A stretch of DNA of 64,000 nucleotides from Macrophomina tecta (Eukaryota > Ascomycota > Dothideomycetes > Botryosphaeriales > Botryosphaeriaceae). The DNA lies in assembly GCA_024180945.1 (NCBI GenBank), contig JAKSGN010000021.1:1-64000 (forward strand), written 5' to 3'. Below are positions 24,322 through 35,757 of this stretch, one piece after another; position 1 is the first letter of the stretch, and each line of letters starts with the position of its first letter. Below the pieces are notes generated by a model. That model worked only from the letters and a program-made list of their open reading frames with translations. It was not told the origin of the DNA and did not search any database. The translations under genes and the position numbers were made by a program.

Positions 24322-24904
24322 GGCGCCACGACAACTACCGAGATAATGTTAGCTCGCACCGGTGACGCCTTGAAACTCTGCACCACAAGGACACTATGTT
24401 GCATGACAGGCGTTGCCCCTTCAAACCTGTTTGAACTTGACTTTGGCGAATTTCATGCAGTGCATGGGCGCATATCGGTGAACGGACCGTCTTCCGTTGG
24501 CCCATAAACCAGCGGTTCGTTGTGGGTCTGGGGTATGAATGTGGTACTGGAAAACCCTGGTCCTGAACTTACCGGAACAAATCGGAAATATCACAGTCTT
24601 GAAATTGATTCGCTGCCGAAGGTTGTGGATGAGAAGAGAGAGGTGCGGTGTCGTGGGAGAACTGGGGCCTTGTGTTCCTGCCTCTCGGGGAATCCACACT
24701 CAAGGCGAGCAGTCACGGAGAAGCAGCACACCTCATCAGCTCGCGAGCCAGCAGGTACAGCCCGAATATGAGAAGTCCACCCATGTGTGCTTATCGGTGG
24801 CTTTTTCACACGCCCGGTTTTGTAGTAGCCATGCCCATCATGAAGCGCGTCTCGCTCCAAGAGTGATGACGGAAGTCGGGGGCAAGAAGGTTGGCCCGCC
24901 TCGA

Positions 24905-25870
24905 TAGGGGCCGAAACGCATTTGACAGCAATCCAACCCCATTACCGCGGGCTGGCCGCAAGGATTGTTTCGGACAGAAACGCGCATTTCATAAGCAGCT
25001 TCTGGAAAAGAATCTGGATCAAATTGGGAATCAAGCTATTTATGACCGCCGCCTATCATCCGCAGGCCGCCGGCCAAAACGAAAGGACAGTGAAGACAGT
25101 TGAAGTGGCAATTCGATTCTACGTTACAGGTCACCCTGACAGCGAATGGATCGAGGCCTTACCTCAAATACAGACCTCGCTGAATAAGTCCCGAAATCTT
25201 ACAACAGGAACATCACCAAAACAGTTGTTGCACGGCACGAGCACAGACACAGACGTGCTGACTGCGTTCCAAGACCTTCCGGCTGACTATAGGCTGTTCA
25301 GGCAAGCAATGCGAGATGCCGTCCAGGAAGAAGTTGGCTTCGCGGTTTTCTCCTGGAAAACCCGCTACCACAATCGACACAAGCCGCTCCATTTGAAAAC
25401 GGGAGACTACGTCTTCCTTGAGCTCCACGCAGGGGATTCAGTCCCAGGCCCAGAACATACAGCAATCAGAGAGTTGGCCCGCTCAAGATCACCGAGAGAA
25501 CCAGCAACCTCTCCTATCGTTTGGACGTCCCGCAACATCGGCGAATTCACCCGGTGGTGTCAATCGCCCAGTGGGAGCCAGAGCCACAGGGGCAGGACCC
25601 ATACGAAAGGGATCCCTATGCAGAGCCGGGATCAGTAGTCGGTTTCGAGAACAGCGACGACCCGCCATATAAGGTAGAATGGCCTTTGGCCCCTGACGTT
25701 CGGGGGAAGCATGGTATCCCTATGAAATGGTATTTGATGAAATGGGAAGGATGAGGACGGGGACCCGCGCGTAACGTCTGACTGCCCGAAACGTACCTGG
25801 AAGGATTGCAGGACATGGTCCAGGTGTATAACGAGCGCTACCCATTGAATGAACAGGACTCCGCGCCATG
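24905..25870 (+). pseudogene. Gypsy integrase and chromodomain relic (frameshifted, not RIPped)
   Basis: Plus-strand fragment of a gypsy/chromovirus pol. The first frame (24922-25638) reads IVSDRNAHFISSFWK, then TAAYHPQAAGQNERTVKTVE, then TGTSPKQLLHG, the second half of the integrase core. Near 25470 the reading moves one frame to QRVGPLKITERTSNLSYRLD and HPVVSIAQWEPEPQ, the usual integrase tail. YKVEWPL, WYLMKWEG and a stop then mark the chromodomain. LTRs, RT and gag are absent. CA/TG are frequent, so unlike the block left of 22.4 kb it decayed by indels and point changes, not heavy RIP. Confidence 0.8.
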
Positions 25871-26174
25871 AAGGTCGAGTCGAATCGTAGCCGCTAGAAT
25901 ACGAACGCCCAGACGGTGACACCGATTCGCTTTGGTTTCCCAACAATCACACGCGACTTCGAAAGGCAATCCTCACGGTCATCTAAACTTCACTTCCTTT
26001 CGGCACACTCCGAACGCGCCTGCCAAAACTGAAAGAAGGGTCCACCACGAGTCAGCAGCACCTTCGAAGAGGTTTAAAATCCAACACTCGCTACACCTTT
26101 CACCAACATTCTTCCACCAACATCATTAAACCACACCGCTTTCCCTGCACCTTGGCCTGCCGCACCAAAGCACT

Positions 26175-28805
26175 ATGAGTTGGCGACAGCATTCGGGCGC
26201 GGTGCCCGCACGCTATCTGGAGAAGACGAAACTCGTGCCAGAGGAGCCCCAGAAAGACAATTCCAAGCCGAAGGTGAAGCGAGAGGGGCCGGTTATCACC
26301 AACATCAACGACATCGACCCGATCGTAATCGAGAGCGACGACGAAGACAGCGATGATGACGAGAGCAGTACGGAAGACAGCTCCAGAGCCGGTCTCACCT
26401 CTCCTTCGCATCCGTTCAAGGCCCAACCGATTCCTTCTGACGTCCCCGGAGCCCGCGCTTCACCGATTCCTTCTGAAGTCCCCGGAGCCCGCGCTCCATC
26501 GATTCCTTCTGACACCATCCAAGAATCTCGGTTCTCCTTCTTTCACGAGGACTATGAGTCAGAAGACGACATGGAAGAGGACTCTCCCACCCCGAATACT
26601 TTCGGACGCGGCTCCTACTGGGCACACGTGCTTCCGGCGAGCGCCGGGAACACTCGGTCGCCTTTCCAACGCAAGCAAATCTACTCAGCCGCCACGATGG
26701 ACCCGGGCGACATGAACCTAGCCAATCCCGCTCCGAGTTCATTCGGAGTCGGCCAGGACAACATGACAGTACCGATGCGCCCGACACTTGGCGTGCCGCT
26801 CATTCAATCTACCGCCGAAGTGATCGCAAGCCTCACATTCCCTTCGAAACGCCCAGCTACAAGTCCTGCGGCAGACCCGACTCCAACCAAAACCCCGAAG
26901 AAAACGGACAAAGATAAGGATAGGCCAGTCATGCCGTTTGGTAAGCCGTGGGAACCAAAAGGAAAGGCCGCCGGAATCTGGAACAAGAGATGGAGTTTCG
27001 GAAGCCCTTCTGGCAAGCAAGTTCAATCCGAATGGAAAGGTAAGGGCTTGAAGACCGGCACCAGCCTTAAAACCTTCGCACAATGGCCCGTGTATGATGC
27101 AGAGATAAATATCACTCACGAATTCATGCCGCCGCCAAACACGATCTTGAGCGACAAGGTCATGGGTGGACTGGCAGAGTTCCTTACCTCTCGGGAGGGA
27201 TCTGTTTGGTCTGGGGAACAGCTGCACAAGTACTATCCGGCGAACTTCCTTAGCAGCGGTTTTGTTAACTTGGAACTGCCCCCAGTGGGCCGCCCGGCGA
27301 TTCGTAAGGACAAATACATGGTCTTTGGGGGGAAGATTCTGATGGGGGAAAAGCCAGTGGAGAAAAAGATGGAGGAGCTGAAAAACGCCAACGCAAAAAA
27401 GGACAAGAAGAACCTTCGAGACGAACTGGAAAGTAAGTTCTGGGTCCTTCAGGAGGCGCCTTTTACGACAGTAAGGAAGAGGAACATCAAGAAGTCTAAG
27501 GGCCATGACGACACGGAAGACGAGGACGAGCCCATGTCTAAAGACGAGATTAAGGAAGCCCGAACCCGTCGTATCACATACACCAAGACCGCCTTAGATC
27601 TGCCCGCTGATGCTTATGGCTCGATTCTCCCCCTTTACGATTGGGACCGGTTCAGTGACAGGGCGACGTTGCTTTCCCCATGCGACCGTTCTGACTTCCA
27701 GCAGTACCGTTCATGCGAGCTGACTTCCAAACAATTGGGTCCTTACGAAAACCACCGCTCTCCAACTCATCCAGCTCAGTTAAGCGACGCCTTTAAGAAG
27801 TATCGTTCAAAATGCATTGAACAGAAAATCCCAGACGCTTACATTACAAGCAGTTTGGGATGGGAAATGATGAAGTTTACGGGCCGAGAGCTTCTGGGAT
27901 ATGACCTTATTGTCAAAGGGAAAACCGGGCAAGTCAAGAACACTGAGACTCTCATTCAGGTCCTAGAGCGCGCCGGCGCCCGAATCCGTTCGGATCTGGA
28001 TGACGACGTTAACTTGGTGTACGGAGGCTCGAACAGCGGAAAATGGGTGACTAAGGCAAAAGAAAACGGCAACAAGCGCATCAAGGAAGCAGACTTGCTA
28101 GAAGTACTCAAGGACAGACGTCAGGCGCTCCGTGACGACCCGGACCTCCAAGAGGATATCCCAGAGCTGACAAGGGCCTTCACTCCCGGCTATATCCTAA
28201 CCCCAGAAGAATGGAAGGTAGTGCAGGACTTCCGTAAAGAAAAGGAAAAGGTGGAGTCAGCGAGCCAGCCAGTCGAAACGGCGTTCCCAAGCAGTGTGGC
28301 CAACCCGACCAGTCCACAAGCTTTATCTCGCGCAGACGAGCCAGTGGCCTCAAATGACAAGACTTGCCACGAAGAACCCTTCCAAGAAGATTCGGCTTGC
28401 CTGGAAGAGACAGCCCTCCCAGATGAGCCCCACGACGATTCGGCCCTCCCAGAGGGCAAGGCCCTCCTAGATGACCGGGCCGGCAACCAAATCGAACATC
28501 CGCTACATGAAAATCTCGTCGAGCAAGCGGAGGTTCAAATCCAACAAGAGAACCAGGAACAACCGGCAAATCTCCTAGTTGATTCGGCAGTTCCGAGGGA
28601 TGCGGCCTTCGAAGATGATTCGGGCGTCCCGGACCATGCAACATGGTCCAAAATCGGGCAACTAATGGAAAATGTGGTAGAGTCGACGTTGAAGTTTAGA
28701 CCCTACCGTGGCCTCCGATCCGAAGTGGGCACGGTGGCGGCCTTACCGAGGTGGAGGGAGGCCCGTAAGGCGGTGGAGAGCTACTACCGTCTTCATGACG
28801 AATAG
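26175..28805 (+). CDS. Large hypothetical protein with BRCT-like domain
   Basis: Single open frame of 876 residues from an ATG at 26175. I do not recognise the whole protein. Residues 55-75 are acidic (ESDDEDSDDDESS). Residues about 85-115 hold a 14-residue repeat (PIPSDVPGARAS type, 42-nt unit, two and a half copies). Residues 225-255 are Pro/Thr/Lys-rich. The middle (270-560) looks globular with a charged helix near 395-420. Residues about 565-650 fit a BRCT fold: LIVKGKTGQVKNTETLIQVL, GARI, VNLVYGGSNSGKW, then IKEADLLEVL. That would suggest phosphopeptide or DNA-end binding in the nucleus. The last 220 residues are acidic and low in complexity. It lies between a gypsy relic and paralogue B. 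Confidence 0.7.
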   Translation: MSWRQHSGAVPARYLEKTKLVPEEPQKDNSKPKVKREGPVITNINDIDPIVIESDDEDSDDDESSTEDSSRAGLTSPSHPFKAQPIPSDVPGARASPIPSEVPGARAPSIPSDTIQESRFSFFHEDYESEDDMEEDSPTPNTFGRGSYWAHVLPASAGNTRSPFQRKQIYSAATMDPGDMNLANPAPSSFGVGQDNMTVPMRPTLGVPLIQSTAEVIASLTFPSKRPATSPAADPTPTKTPKKTDKDKDRPVMPFGKPWEPKGKAAGIWNKRWSFGSPSGKQVQSEWKGKGLKTGTSLKTFAQWPVYDAEINITHEFMPPPNTILSDKVMGGLAEFLTSREGSVWSGEQLHKYYPANFLSSGFVNLELPPVGRPAIRKDKYMVFGGKILMGEKPVEKKMEELKNANAKKDKKNLRDELESKFWVLQEAPFTTVRKRNIKKSKGHDDTEDEDEPMSKDEIKEARTRRITYTKTALDLPADAYGSILPLYDWDRFSDRATLLSPCDRSDFQQYRSCELTSKQLGPYENHRSPTHPAQLSDAFKKYRSKCIEQKIPDAYITSSLGWEMMKFTGRELLGYDLIVKGKTGQVKNTETLIQVLERAGARIRSDLDDDVNLVYGGSNSGKWVTKAKENGNKRIKEADLLEVLKDRRQALRDDPDLQEDIPELTRAFTPGYILTPEEWKVVQDFRKEKEKVESASQPVETAFPSSVANPTSPQALSRADEPVASNDKTCHEEPFQEDSACLEETALPDEPHDDSALPEGKALLDDRAGNQIEHPLHENLVEQAEVQIQQENQEQPANLLVDSAVPRDAAFEDDSGVPDHATWSKIGQLMENVVESTLKFRPYRGLRSEVGTVAALPRWREARKAVESYYRLHDE

Positions 28806-29926
28806 TGATAAAAAGCCGGTACAAGCTTGGGAATCAGACCATAGGTCACCTCCTAGGGCCTTTCCCCCATGCGATTCGGCAGGAAGGATGGTAATGGAAC
28901 GGTTTCTTGCTTTGATTTTTCCCTTACCTTTCTTTTCATTTCCCTATCAGATTGGATGACCATTTCTTCTAGTTTGGCGAGATAAGTTGCACATACCTGG
29001 TTTGGCGAACCAAAAAAAGTTTTTGTGGTTTTCTTCATGCAGATTATTTTCATTTACGGCCGATTATCCCATTTCTTTTGGCCTCTTTGATCTTCTTCTC
29101 TATAGGAGCTGGCTTTCCCTTTGGTAGGGGGGTTTTTTTTTTTCAGGTGGCAAACCCCGATACCAATCGCGTAATCACGCTACCAGACAGCTCAAGGCAA
29201 ATAGCTAGCGATGAGGTAGGACCTCAAGAATAAAATAATTATTCAGACTCAACGATCCACTTCCTTTCGCGCTCGAACCCCACCAAGCCGGAATCACAAG
29301 ATGACGAGCTTGGGGCGGATCTGGACGAGCCAGGAGACGTGCCGGACCCCGAAGAGATTCGGAGGATTTTCAGGACGGTGAGGGGGCAGAAGATGACCCG
29401 GAATTTGAAGATGTGGACTCGGAGTCGGAAATTGATGAGAGCTCTCATGACAGTGAAGAGATTTTGGACAATAATGTCATTGGAAGTAATCCCAAAGACA
29501 GCATTGAGGATATCGATTCCATGACCGCTGAAAACGCAATCAAGCAGACGTACAAGATGGCAGAGAGAGGACTCTGAGCACCGTAGCGATACGGGGAAGT
29601 CGATAGGTTCTTTCAACAGTATACATGACCTGGAATTTGACTATGATACGATCTTCCTAGGATACAATACCACAGCAACCCTTACTCTAGACACTCCCAT
29701 TGCGCTATTTATAAAAAGAGCTTCGACTTTGGCGTATTCATGATCATGGAAAATGTTTTCTCGAATCGAAATGGGCAAAAAGAAGAAAAAAAGAGATATC
29801 GAAAGGCCCCTTTGCACCATCCCTACGCCATTCAAAGACCACGTTGCTAGCGCAGAGCAAAGTGATTTAGTCCTTACAAACCATAAATAGCCACTTGATG
29901 ACGGGTACATCGAACTAGTTTCAGTA
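28806..29926. other. Gene-poor spacer with a decayed acidic ORF (about 29265-29580, +)
   Basis: No intact gene is seen. On the plus strand two overlapping frames encode a continuous acidic sequence if one base is skipped: DDELGADLDEPGDVPDPEE (29299 onward), then EDDPEFEDVDSESEIDESS and IKQTYKMAERGL before TGA at about 29577. This looks like the 3' part of a gene lost by frameshift. A T-run lies at about 29130-29140. Confidence 0.35.
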
Positions 29927-30935
29927 TCATGGCGTTCTCCTGTTCTTATTGTGGGCCGGAGCGCCCCTTTGTAGGAACGGGACATCAACTCCGGCCTTTC
30001 GCAGCCTGTAACGAGCGGTCTTTGCTCGATTCTTTTCTTTCAACTCCTCCTCGGCTTGGGGGTTCTTCTTGGCCGCCTCACGCTTCTTTCTGTCATACTC
30101 CCTTTGGTACTGGACCTTGTCGTAGCGCCTTTGTGCTCTGGTCTTTCGCTCGACTTGCGGCTGCTCGAGTTGAGGCATCTGTCTTGGTAAACCGAGGCGT
30201 TCGCGCGAAGACTGAATAAGCTCGAAGTTATCAGTGTACAGGTACTGTGCTTTTTCAAGAGCATTGGCATCCAGATAGATTTGCAAGGGCTCAGCGAGAG
30301 GTGAGTGCGAGCAGGCCCCTGCCCAGGGCAAGTCCTTCATGTTAAAAGGAGAAAGTGTGAAAAGCTCTGGATGGCCTTGTCCGATTTGAAAGGCCCCCAG
30401 CCAGATGGAGTAGACACCTTCAGCAAGACGGGAGATCACACGACGGAATGTCCGTTCGAATCGATCGTCCGGGTCCATGGATGGGTCCTTATCTGGGTCT
30501 CCGATTCTAGAGAGCACGAGCCAATGCCCGGCTCTGGGAACTTGTTCGTCAAACAGGAGGCGGTGGAAGTAACCGCCTCTGAAGCATAGTCATGTCAGAG
30601 GCATTCTTATAGGTTAAATTATACACTTACTGTCTCTTCAAGACCTTGGGATCATCTCGAAGGCCTTTCCGAGCCTTGATGCCCCCTTCGCCTGTTGCTG
30701 AGCCCGCGTACATGTGGCACTGCTCCTCGGGATCCTCTGGGACTAGCAGGCATGCGTAGGTACCCCAGTCACCAGTGTCAACCCACTGCTCCGATATGAA
30801 AAGGACGTCTGCAATCGAAGGAGGGTGGAATCTGTCTAGGAGTTCGCGCACTGGGGGGGTCGTGACAGCCCACAATAACCGGGCCCATTCCTCAAGGGGC
30901 TTCGTAACGAACTGTTCCGCGAAATCCTGGCTCAT
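29927..30935 (-). CDS. GIY-YIG-like nuclease domain protein, paralogue B
   Basis: Two exons, 30935-30631 and 30578-29927, give 318 residues. The 52-nt intron (GTAAGTG...CTTCAG, branch CTGAC) joins LKRQ to GGYFHRLLFD, as in paralogue A. The GIY-YIG-like block reads DWGTYACLLVP, QCHMYAGSAT and GGIKARKG. LAEGVYSIWLGAF follows with the candidate catalytic Glu, then GACSHSPLAEPL. The C-terminal 80 residues are strongly basic and helical (RRYDKVQYQREYDRKKREAA), apt for nucleic-acid binding. Similarity to paralogue A extends upstream of this first ATG in the same frame (IFQYRCLKILAGLTLH), so the true start is probably in a further 5' exon with an acceptor near 31048. Function unknown. Confidence 0.65.
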
Positions 30936-31049
30936 GGTATGGAGCGTCAACCCAGCGAGGATTTTGAGGCAACGGTATTGGAAGATGAGACCGTCCGTGG
31001 AAGATGTTGCAGCGCGGGACTGGCCGAATGAAGGGTCATCTTGGGGCGG

Positions 31050-32602
31050 CGGTGCCTGTGAGCAAAGCGTTAGATCATAAATCGCACCGTGCTGAATGGC
31101 CCCAGCATCCCTTTCGAACTTGTTCGAGGGTCGTCACGGCGAAACGGGCGGTGAGCATAGTGCTCTGGGCTGAAAGCTAAGAGATGCCACGGAAGACGTG
31201 AGGGGAATGCAATGCGAAACAAAGAGAGCAGGCAGCATTAGTCAAGGGAAGAAGAAGGAAAGGCGACATGAACATACCCATTCAGAAACGGACTCGGCGA
31301 GGGAACCGGAAGCACCGTCCATACCTGACAGATCAGTTGTTGCCTTTCGTTTCGAAGCGGTGTCGAAGGAGCAGTTGGTACGCCACTGCACTTAAAAGAG
31401 CATGTGAGGTCAAGGGAAGCGCGAGATGAAGAGGAAAAGACGCTGAGAAGACGGGTGTGCCGAATTTCGCAAGAAGTTCTTCGCGTGAGGGGGTGCTCCT
31501 CTCTCCGAAGGAAAGCACGATGGACCTTGAAGCTGACACAGGAGAACACCATGCTCCAATACGCCTGACATGCACCATGAGCTGGAGCATGTTTGGAAAC
31601 ACGCAGCTCTGACTGCGCACACGATGTAATCAGGTTCGACGTTTCTATCGGCCCAGATAGCGGTAGCCAGCGCCGGGGCCAAGGTCATGACCGGAGCGCT
31701 GACCCCGGGTTGGACCAGGGAATTGAGGTGTGAGGGATAGAGAGGTCTGAAAGAATCGGAAAATGGTCATGCATGAGCCATGACCAGTGCGCGCTGTTGA
31801 GGATCACGCTGACCTCTGCGTTGAAGGTCAAGCTCACGTGGCGGAGATTTCCACCACAAGACCATCATCGTGCATACGCGGTATCGGGAGCCAACCCGAC
31901 CAATGAAGGGGTCTCAAATGACGAGAGACTGTACTAAGATGCTCGTTAGGAAACGGCAACCTGCGCCCATGGGCGTTGGGAGGTGGGACATGACTCCTCG
32001 GTCATTGCTGAAATCATTGTCGACCACGGCATGGAGCATGTTCCCAGGTTCCGCATCAGTGACCAATTTTGTCAGGCCGCGCAGGCGCTATATGGAGAGC
32101 AGATGGCATGGCCTTACGGGGAGTGAGCGTGGAGCGAAGGCCGAGTCGTTCCTGTGATCAGGCACTGTTGTCCTCGAAGCAATATCCACCCGGCACGGCA
32201 TCCTCGGCTGCAGTGGCGAGGCAGAGCTACAGACCATGGGACAGTCCAGACCATGCAACCCCGCGCATTGAGCGCGATGGCCTCTGCTCTGTTCACCATG
32301 AAAGAACGTGATTCAGTCACAACAATAGGGTACCAGGCATACAAGATCATCTTCGGCAGCATAGAAACAGTAGCGTTAGAACATCAGTTGGTCACATGCA
32401 GTAGTCAGAGCTGTCAGAGCATCATCACTTCTATTTTTTAACCCGAGGATAAAAGCATATCTTGCAATCCTCCCTTCCCGTAAGTCATAACCCGTCAAAA
32501 AAGTAGAGAATGCTTCGTCGCCAGGAAACCCTCCACGAAACCAGCACGTCGAACCGAAAATCGTGGGGGCGAAGGAACAAGAGGAACCATAGGCGGAACC
32601 AC
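31050..32602. other. Intergenic, no gene supported
   Basis: 1.5 kb of normal composition between paralogue B and EF-1alpha. The reading frames are short, overlap on both strands and show no domain or splice-supported structure. The last part is presumably the 3' untranslated region of EF-1alpha. Confidence 0.4.
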
Positions 32603-34610
32603 TTATTTCTTCGAGGCCTAATATTTGTCAACATGTTGTCTCACCTCTGGGACAATTGATAGCAACTTTACCTTCTGAGCAGCCTTGGTAATTTTTCCAG
32701 CCTTTTGCGCAGACCAACTGGTTAGCAGGACACAATTTTGAACAGCGAACTTGAAAACTTACGCCGGCCTTATCGGACTTGACGACGGACTGCATAGAAT
32801 TAGCGGGTGTTGCAGTGCAGGGGGTGGAGAGGACGTACCTTGATGACACCGACAGCGACGGTCTGGCGCATGTCACGGACGGCGAAACGACCAAGCGGGG
32901 GGTACTCGGTGAAGGCCTCGACGCACATGGGCTTGGAGGGAATCATCTTGACGATAGCGGCATCACCCGACTTGATGAACTTGGGGCTGTTCTCGATGGA
33001 CTTGCCGGTACGGCGGTCGATCTTCTCGAGCAGCTCAGAGAACTTGCAGGCAATGTGGGCAGTGTGGCAGTCAAGGACAGGAGCGTAGCCAGCGCCGACC
33101 TGGCCGGGGTGGTTGAGGACGATGACCTGGGCGTTGAAGGAGTCGCAGCCCTTGGGGGGGTCGTTCTTGGAGTCACCGGCGACGTTGCCACGACGGATCT
33201 CCTTGACGGAGACGTTCTTGACGTTGAAGCCGACGTTGTCACCGGGAACACCCTCGGCAAGCTGCTCGTGGTGCATCTCGACGGACTTGACCTCGGTGGT
33301 GACACCGGCGGGAGCGAAGGTAACGACCATACTAGAAGCGAAGTTAGCGTCATCCAAAAGCTACAGATGATCATGCACGTACCCAGCCTTGATGACACCG
33401 GTCTCGACACGGCCAACGGGAACCGTTCCAATACCACCAATCTTGTAGACATCCTGGAGGGGCAGGCGGAGGGGCTTGTCGGAGGGACGGACCGGGGGGT
33501 CGATGTTGTCAATGGCCTCAAGAAGGGTCTTGCCGGTGGTCTTGGTCTTGGTCTCCTTCTCCCAGCCCTTGTACCAGGGGCAGTTGGTGGAGGCCTCGAT
33601 CATGTTGTCACCGTTGAAGCCGGAGATAGGGACGAAGGGAACGGTCTTGGGGTTGTAGCCGACCTTCTTGATGAAGTTGGAGGTCTCCTTGATGATCTCC
33701 TGGTAACGCTCCTCAGACCACTTGGTGGTGTCCATCTTGTTGATGGCGACGATGAGCTGCTTGACACCGAGGGTGTAGGCGAGCAGAGCGTGCTCACGGG
33801 TCTGGCCGTCCTTGGAGATACCAGCCTCGAACTCACCAGTACCGGCGGCAATGATGAGAATGGCGCAGTCGGCCTGGGAGGTACCAGTGATCATGTTCTT
33901 GATGAAGTCACGGTGACCGGGGGCGTCGATGACGGTGACATAGTACTTCGGGGTCTCGAACTTCCAGAGGGCGATGTCGATGGTGATACCACGCTCACGC
34001 TCAGCCTTGAGCTTGTCAAGGACCCAGGCGTACTTGAAGGAACCCTTGCCGAGCTCAGCGGCTTCCTATAATAGCCGCAGTTAGCTTATGCTCGCAGAGA
34101 AGAACATGAGTGGCAAAAATGTGGGAGGGGCTCGCGCATCGGCCGCACGCCGGTCGAAAAAAAAATCCACATGCGGAGATTTTGCCGAAGGCTGAATGCG
34201 GCTTAGCGCGGACCAACCCCACCAAAAAATGCCCCTCATTCAATGCGATACGGCAAATTCTGGTGGAGCGACGGCCTCATGTGCAGGAGTGCGAAAAGTG
34301 TGCTTACCTTCTCGAACTTCTCGATGGTACGCTTGTCGATACCACCGCACTTGTAGATAAGGTCTGGAGGATATGTGAGCGGCGGGCATCGAGGCTGCGG
34401 AGCAGGGTGAGGGAAAACTTACGACCGGTGGTGGTCGACTTGCCAGAGTCGACGTGGCCGATGACGACGACGTTGATGTGAGTCTTTTCCTTACTGGCAA
34501 GGGCGTTAGCAAGTGTGCGAGGGAGAGCGAGGGAGCGTAGAGGGTGGACTGCGAGGCCGACGATGCATTGCTGCGACCGGCTGCAGAGGTTGCAAGGCGA
34601 CTTACCCCAT
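32603..34610 (-). CDS. tef1: Translation elongation factor 1-alpha
   Basis: GTPase that delivers aminoacyl-tRNA to the ribosome in the cytosol. Eight exons: 34610-34606, 34493-34423, 34363-34308, 34065-33383, 33331-32839, 32789-32763, 32701-32672, 32617-32603. They total 1380 nt and 459 residues, the normal fungal length. Exon 1 is only 5 nt (ATGGG) and exon 2 completes Lys to give [20 protein letters not shown], the P-loop. The family hallmarks [30 protein letters not shown] and INKMD are present in order, followed by the domain 2/3 sequence HPGQVGAGY and [10 protein letters not shown]. The final three small exons encode SVVKSDKAG, the ITKAAQK tail and SKK. All junctions are GT-AG. The long open frame on the opposite strand is a shadow. 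Confidence 0.97.
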
Positions 34611-35757
34611 GGTGACGGTGTGAAGGCTGAGGTGTCTGGAAGGTTGGATTGAAGTAGGTTTAATTCCTTTGCGGAGGTCAGCACGACTGGCGAGGTAGGA
34701 GGAGGCGGGGCGAGGGCTTGCACGTACACAGGTACGAATGCCGACGATTCGAGGTGTGTGAGACGAAGAGGAAAAGAAGAGGTGGTGGAGGGGCGCTGGA
34801 AGGTTTTTATCGGGCGCGGGCGGCGGTGGTGGGGGCGCTAACTAAGCAGGGAAAACTTTTGTGCCCTACCTCATGCACTGCCAGCTGATGGCGGGGCAAC
34901 CTCGCGGCGGCGGCCCAACGAGCGCTCGTCTGATGTGCTGTTCGCGGTATGACTCCGTCGACGAACCCTCAGCATGAGATGCTGCAATTGGGCCTTGAGC
35001 CCGCTAGGCCTATTCACCGCGCCGCAGATCCGGTTGCCACACGCCGTCCAGAACCTCCGTGACTTGCAGCAGGCTGCCCCTCCGGCGGCAACGTGCAGCG
35101 CCCGCTACATCGTGAGCTCCTCGCATCTTGCGTCTCCACCCGCCGACGCAGCACTTGCACCTGCCCGCTCTGCGCTTGGGCGCGCGACTCGTGCCGTGGG
35201 AGCTGCGGGAGTCAAAGCTTTGTGGCGCTTGGTGTTGCCATCACCGCGAGGATCCTTTGTGTGGCCGCAACCCCCTCGATCCTGGCCGCGCCCTCGCTTC
35301 CTGGACACCGCACGCTCTTTGCCTGCGTCCAGTCACGCCGCTGCTGAGCCTGCCTTGGAATGGCCGCAGTGGTAACGCAGGCAACTGCGACAATTTCCTA
35401 GAGCCAGCGCGGCTCACCTCGCCGGCTCAATGACTCTTTCGGGCGTCCTTGGAATCTACCATGACGTCGACTGTCCGCGCGGGCAGAAAAAAAAAAATAT
35501 TCGCCCACCGTTTCACCGCGCATCGACACCGCAAGCAAACCCTGCACGTGCTTTTGATATTCCTCGTCAAGATGCGCCCGAATCCCTTTTGTCTACAGTT
35601 TTACATGGTTTACAATACAATTCATCCCCACGACTATTTCCCAGTCCCTGATCTGTCCAAGCCGTGCAAATGGAGGACCCTGCTGACCCTGAACCGTTCG
35701 TTGAGATGCACGTTCAGTTAGCCTATTTTGCCGCCTCCTCCACCATCAGGTCCAGTC
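34611..35757. other. Intergenic: EF-1alpha promoter side and downstream region of the Sls1-like gene
   Basis: GC-rich 1.15 kb upstream of EF-1alpha (minus strand). Several open frames of 60-130 codons lie on both strands at 34974-35433, but none has a domain or consistent splicing. An A-run lies at 35488-35496. No gene is called. Confidence 0.4.

Noticed and set aside
32779..34071. 430-codon plus-strand ORF rich in Gly, Asp, Leu and Val
   Set aside because: It is the antisense shadow of EF-1alpha, whose strong codon bias leaves the opposite strand open.
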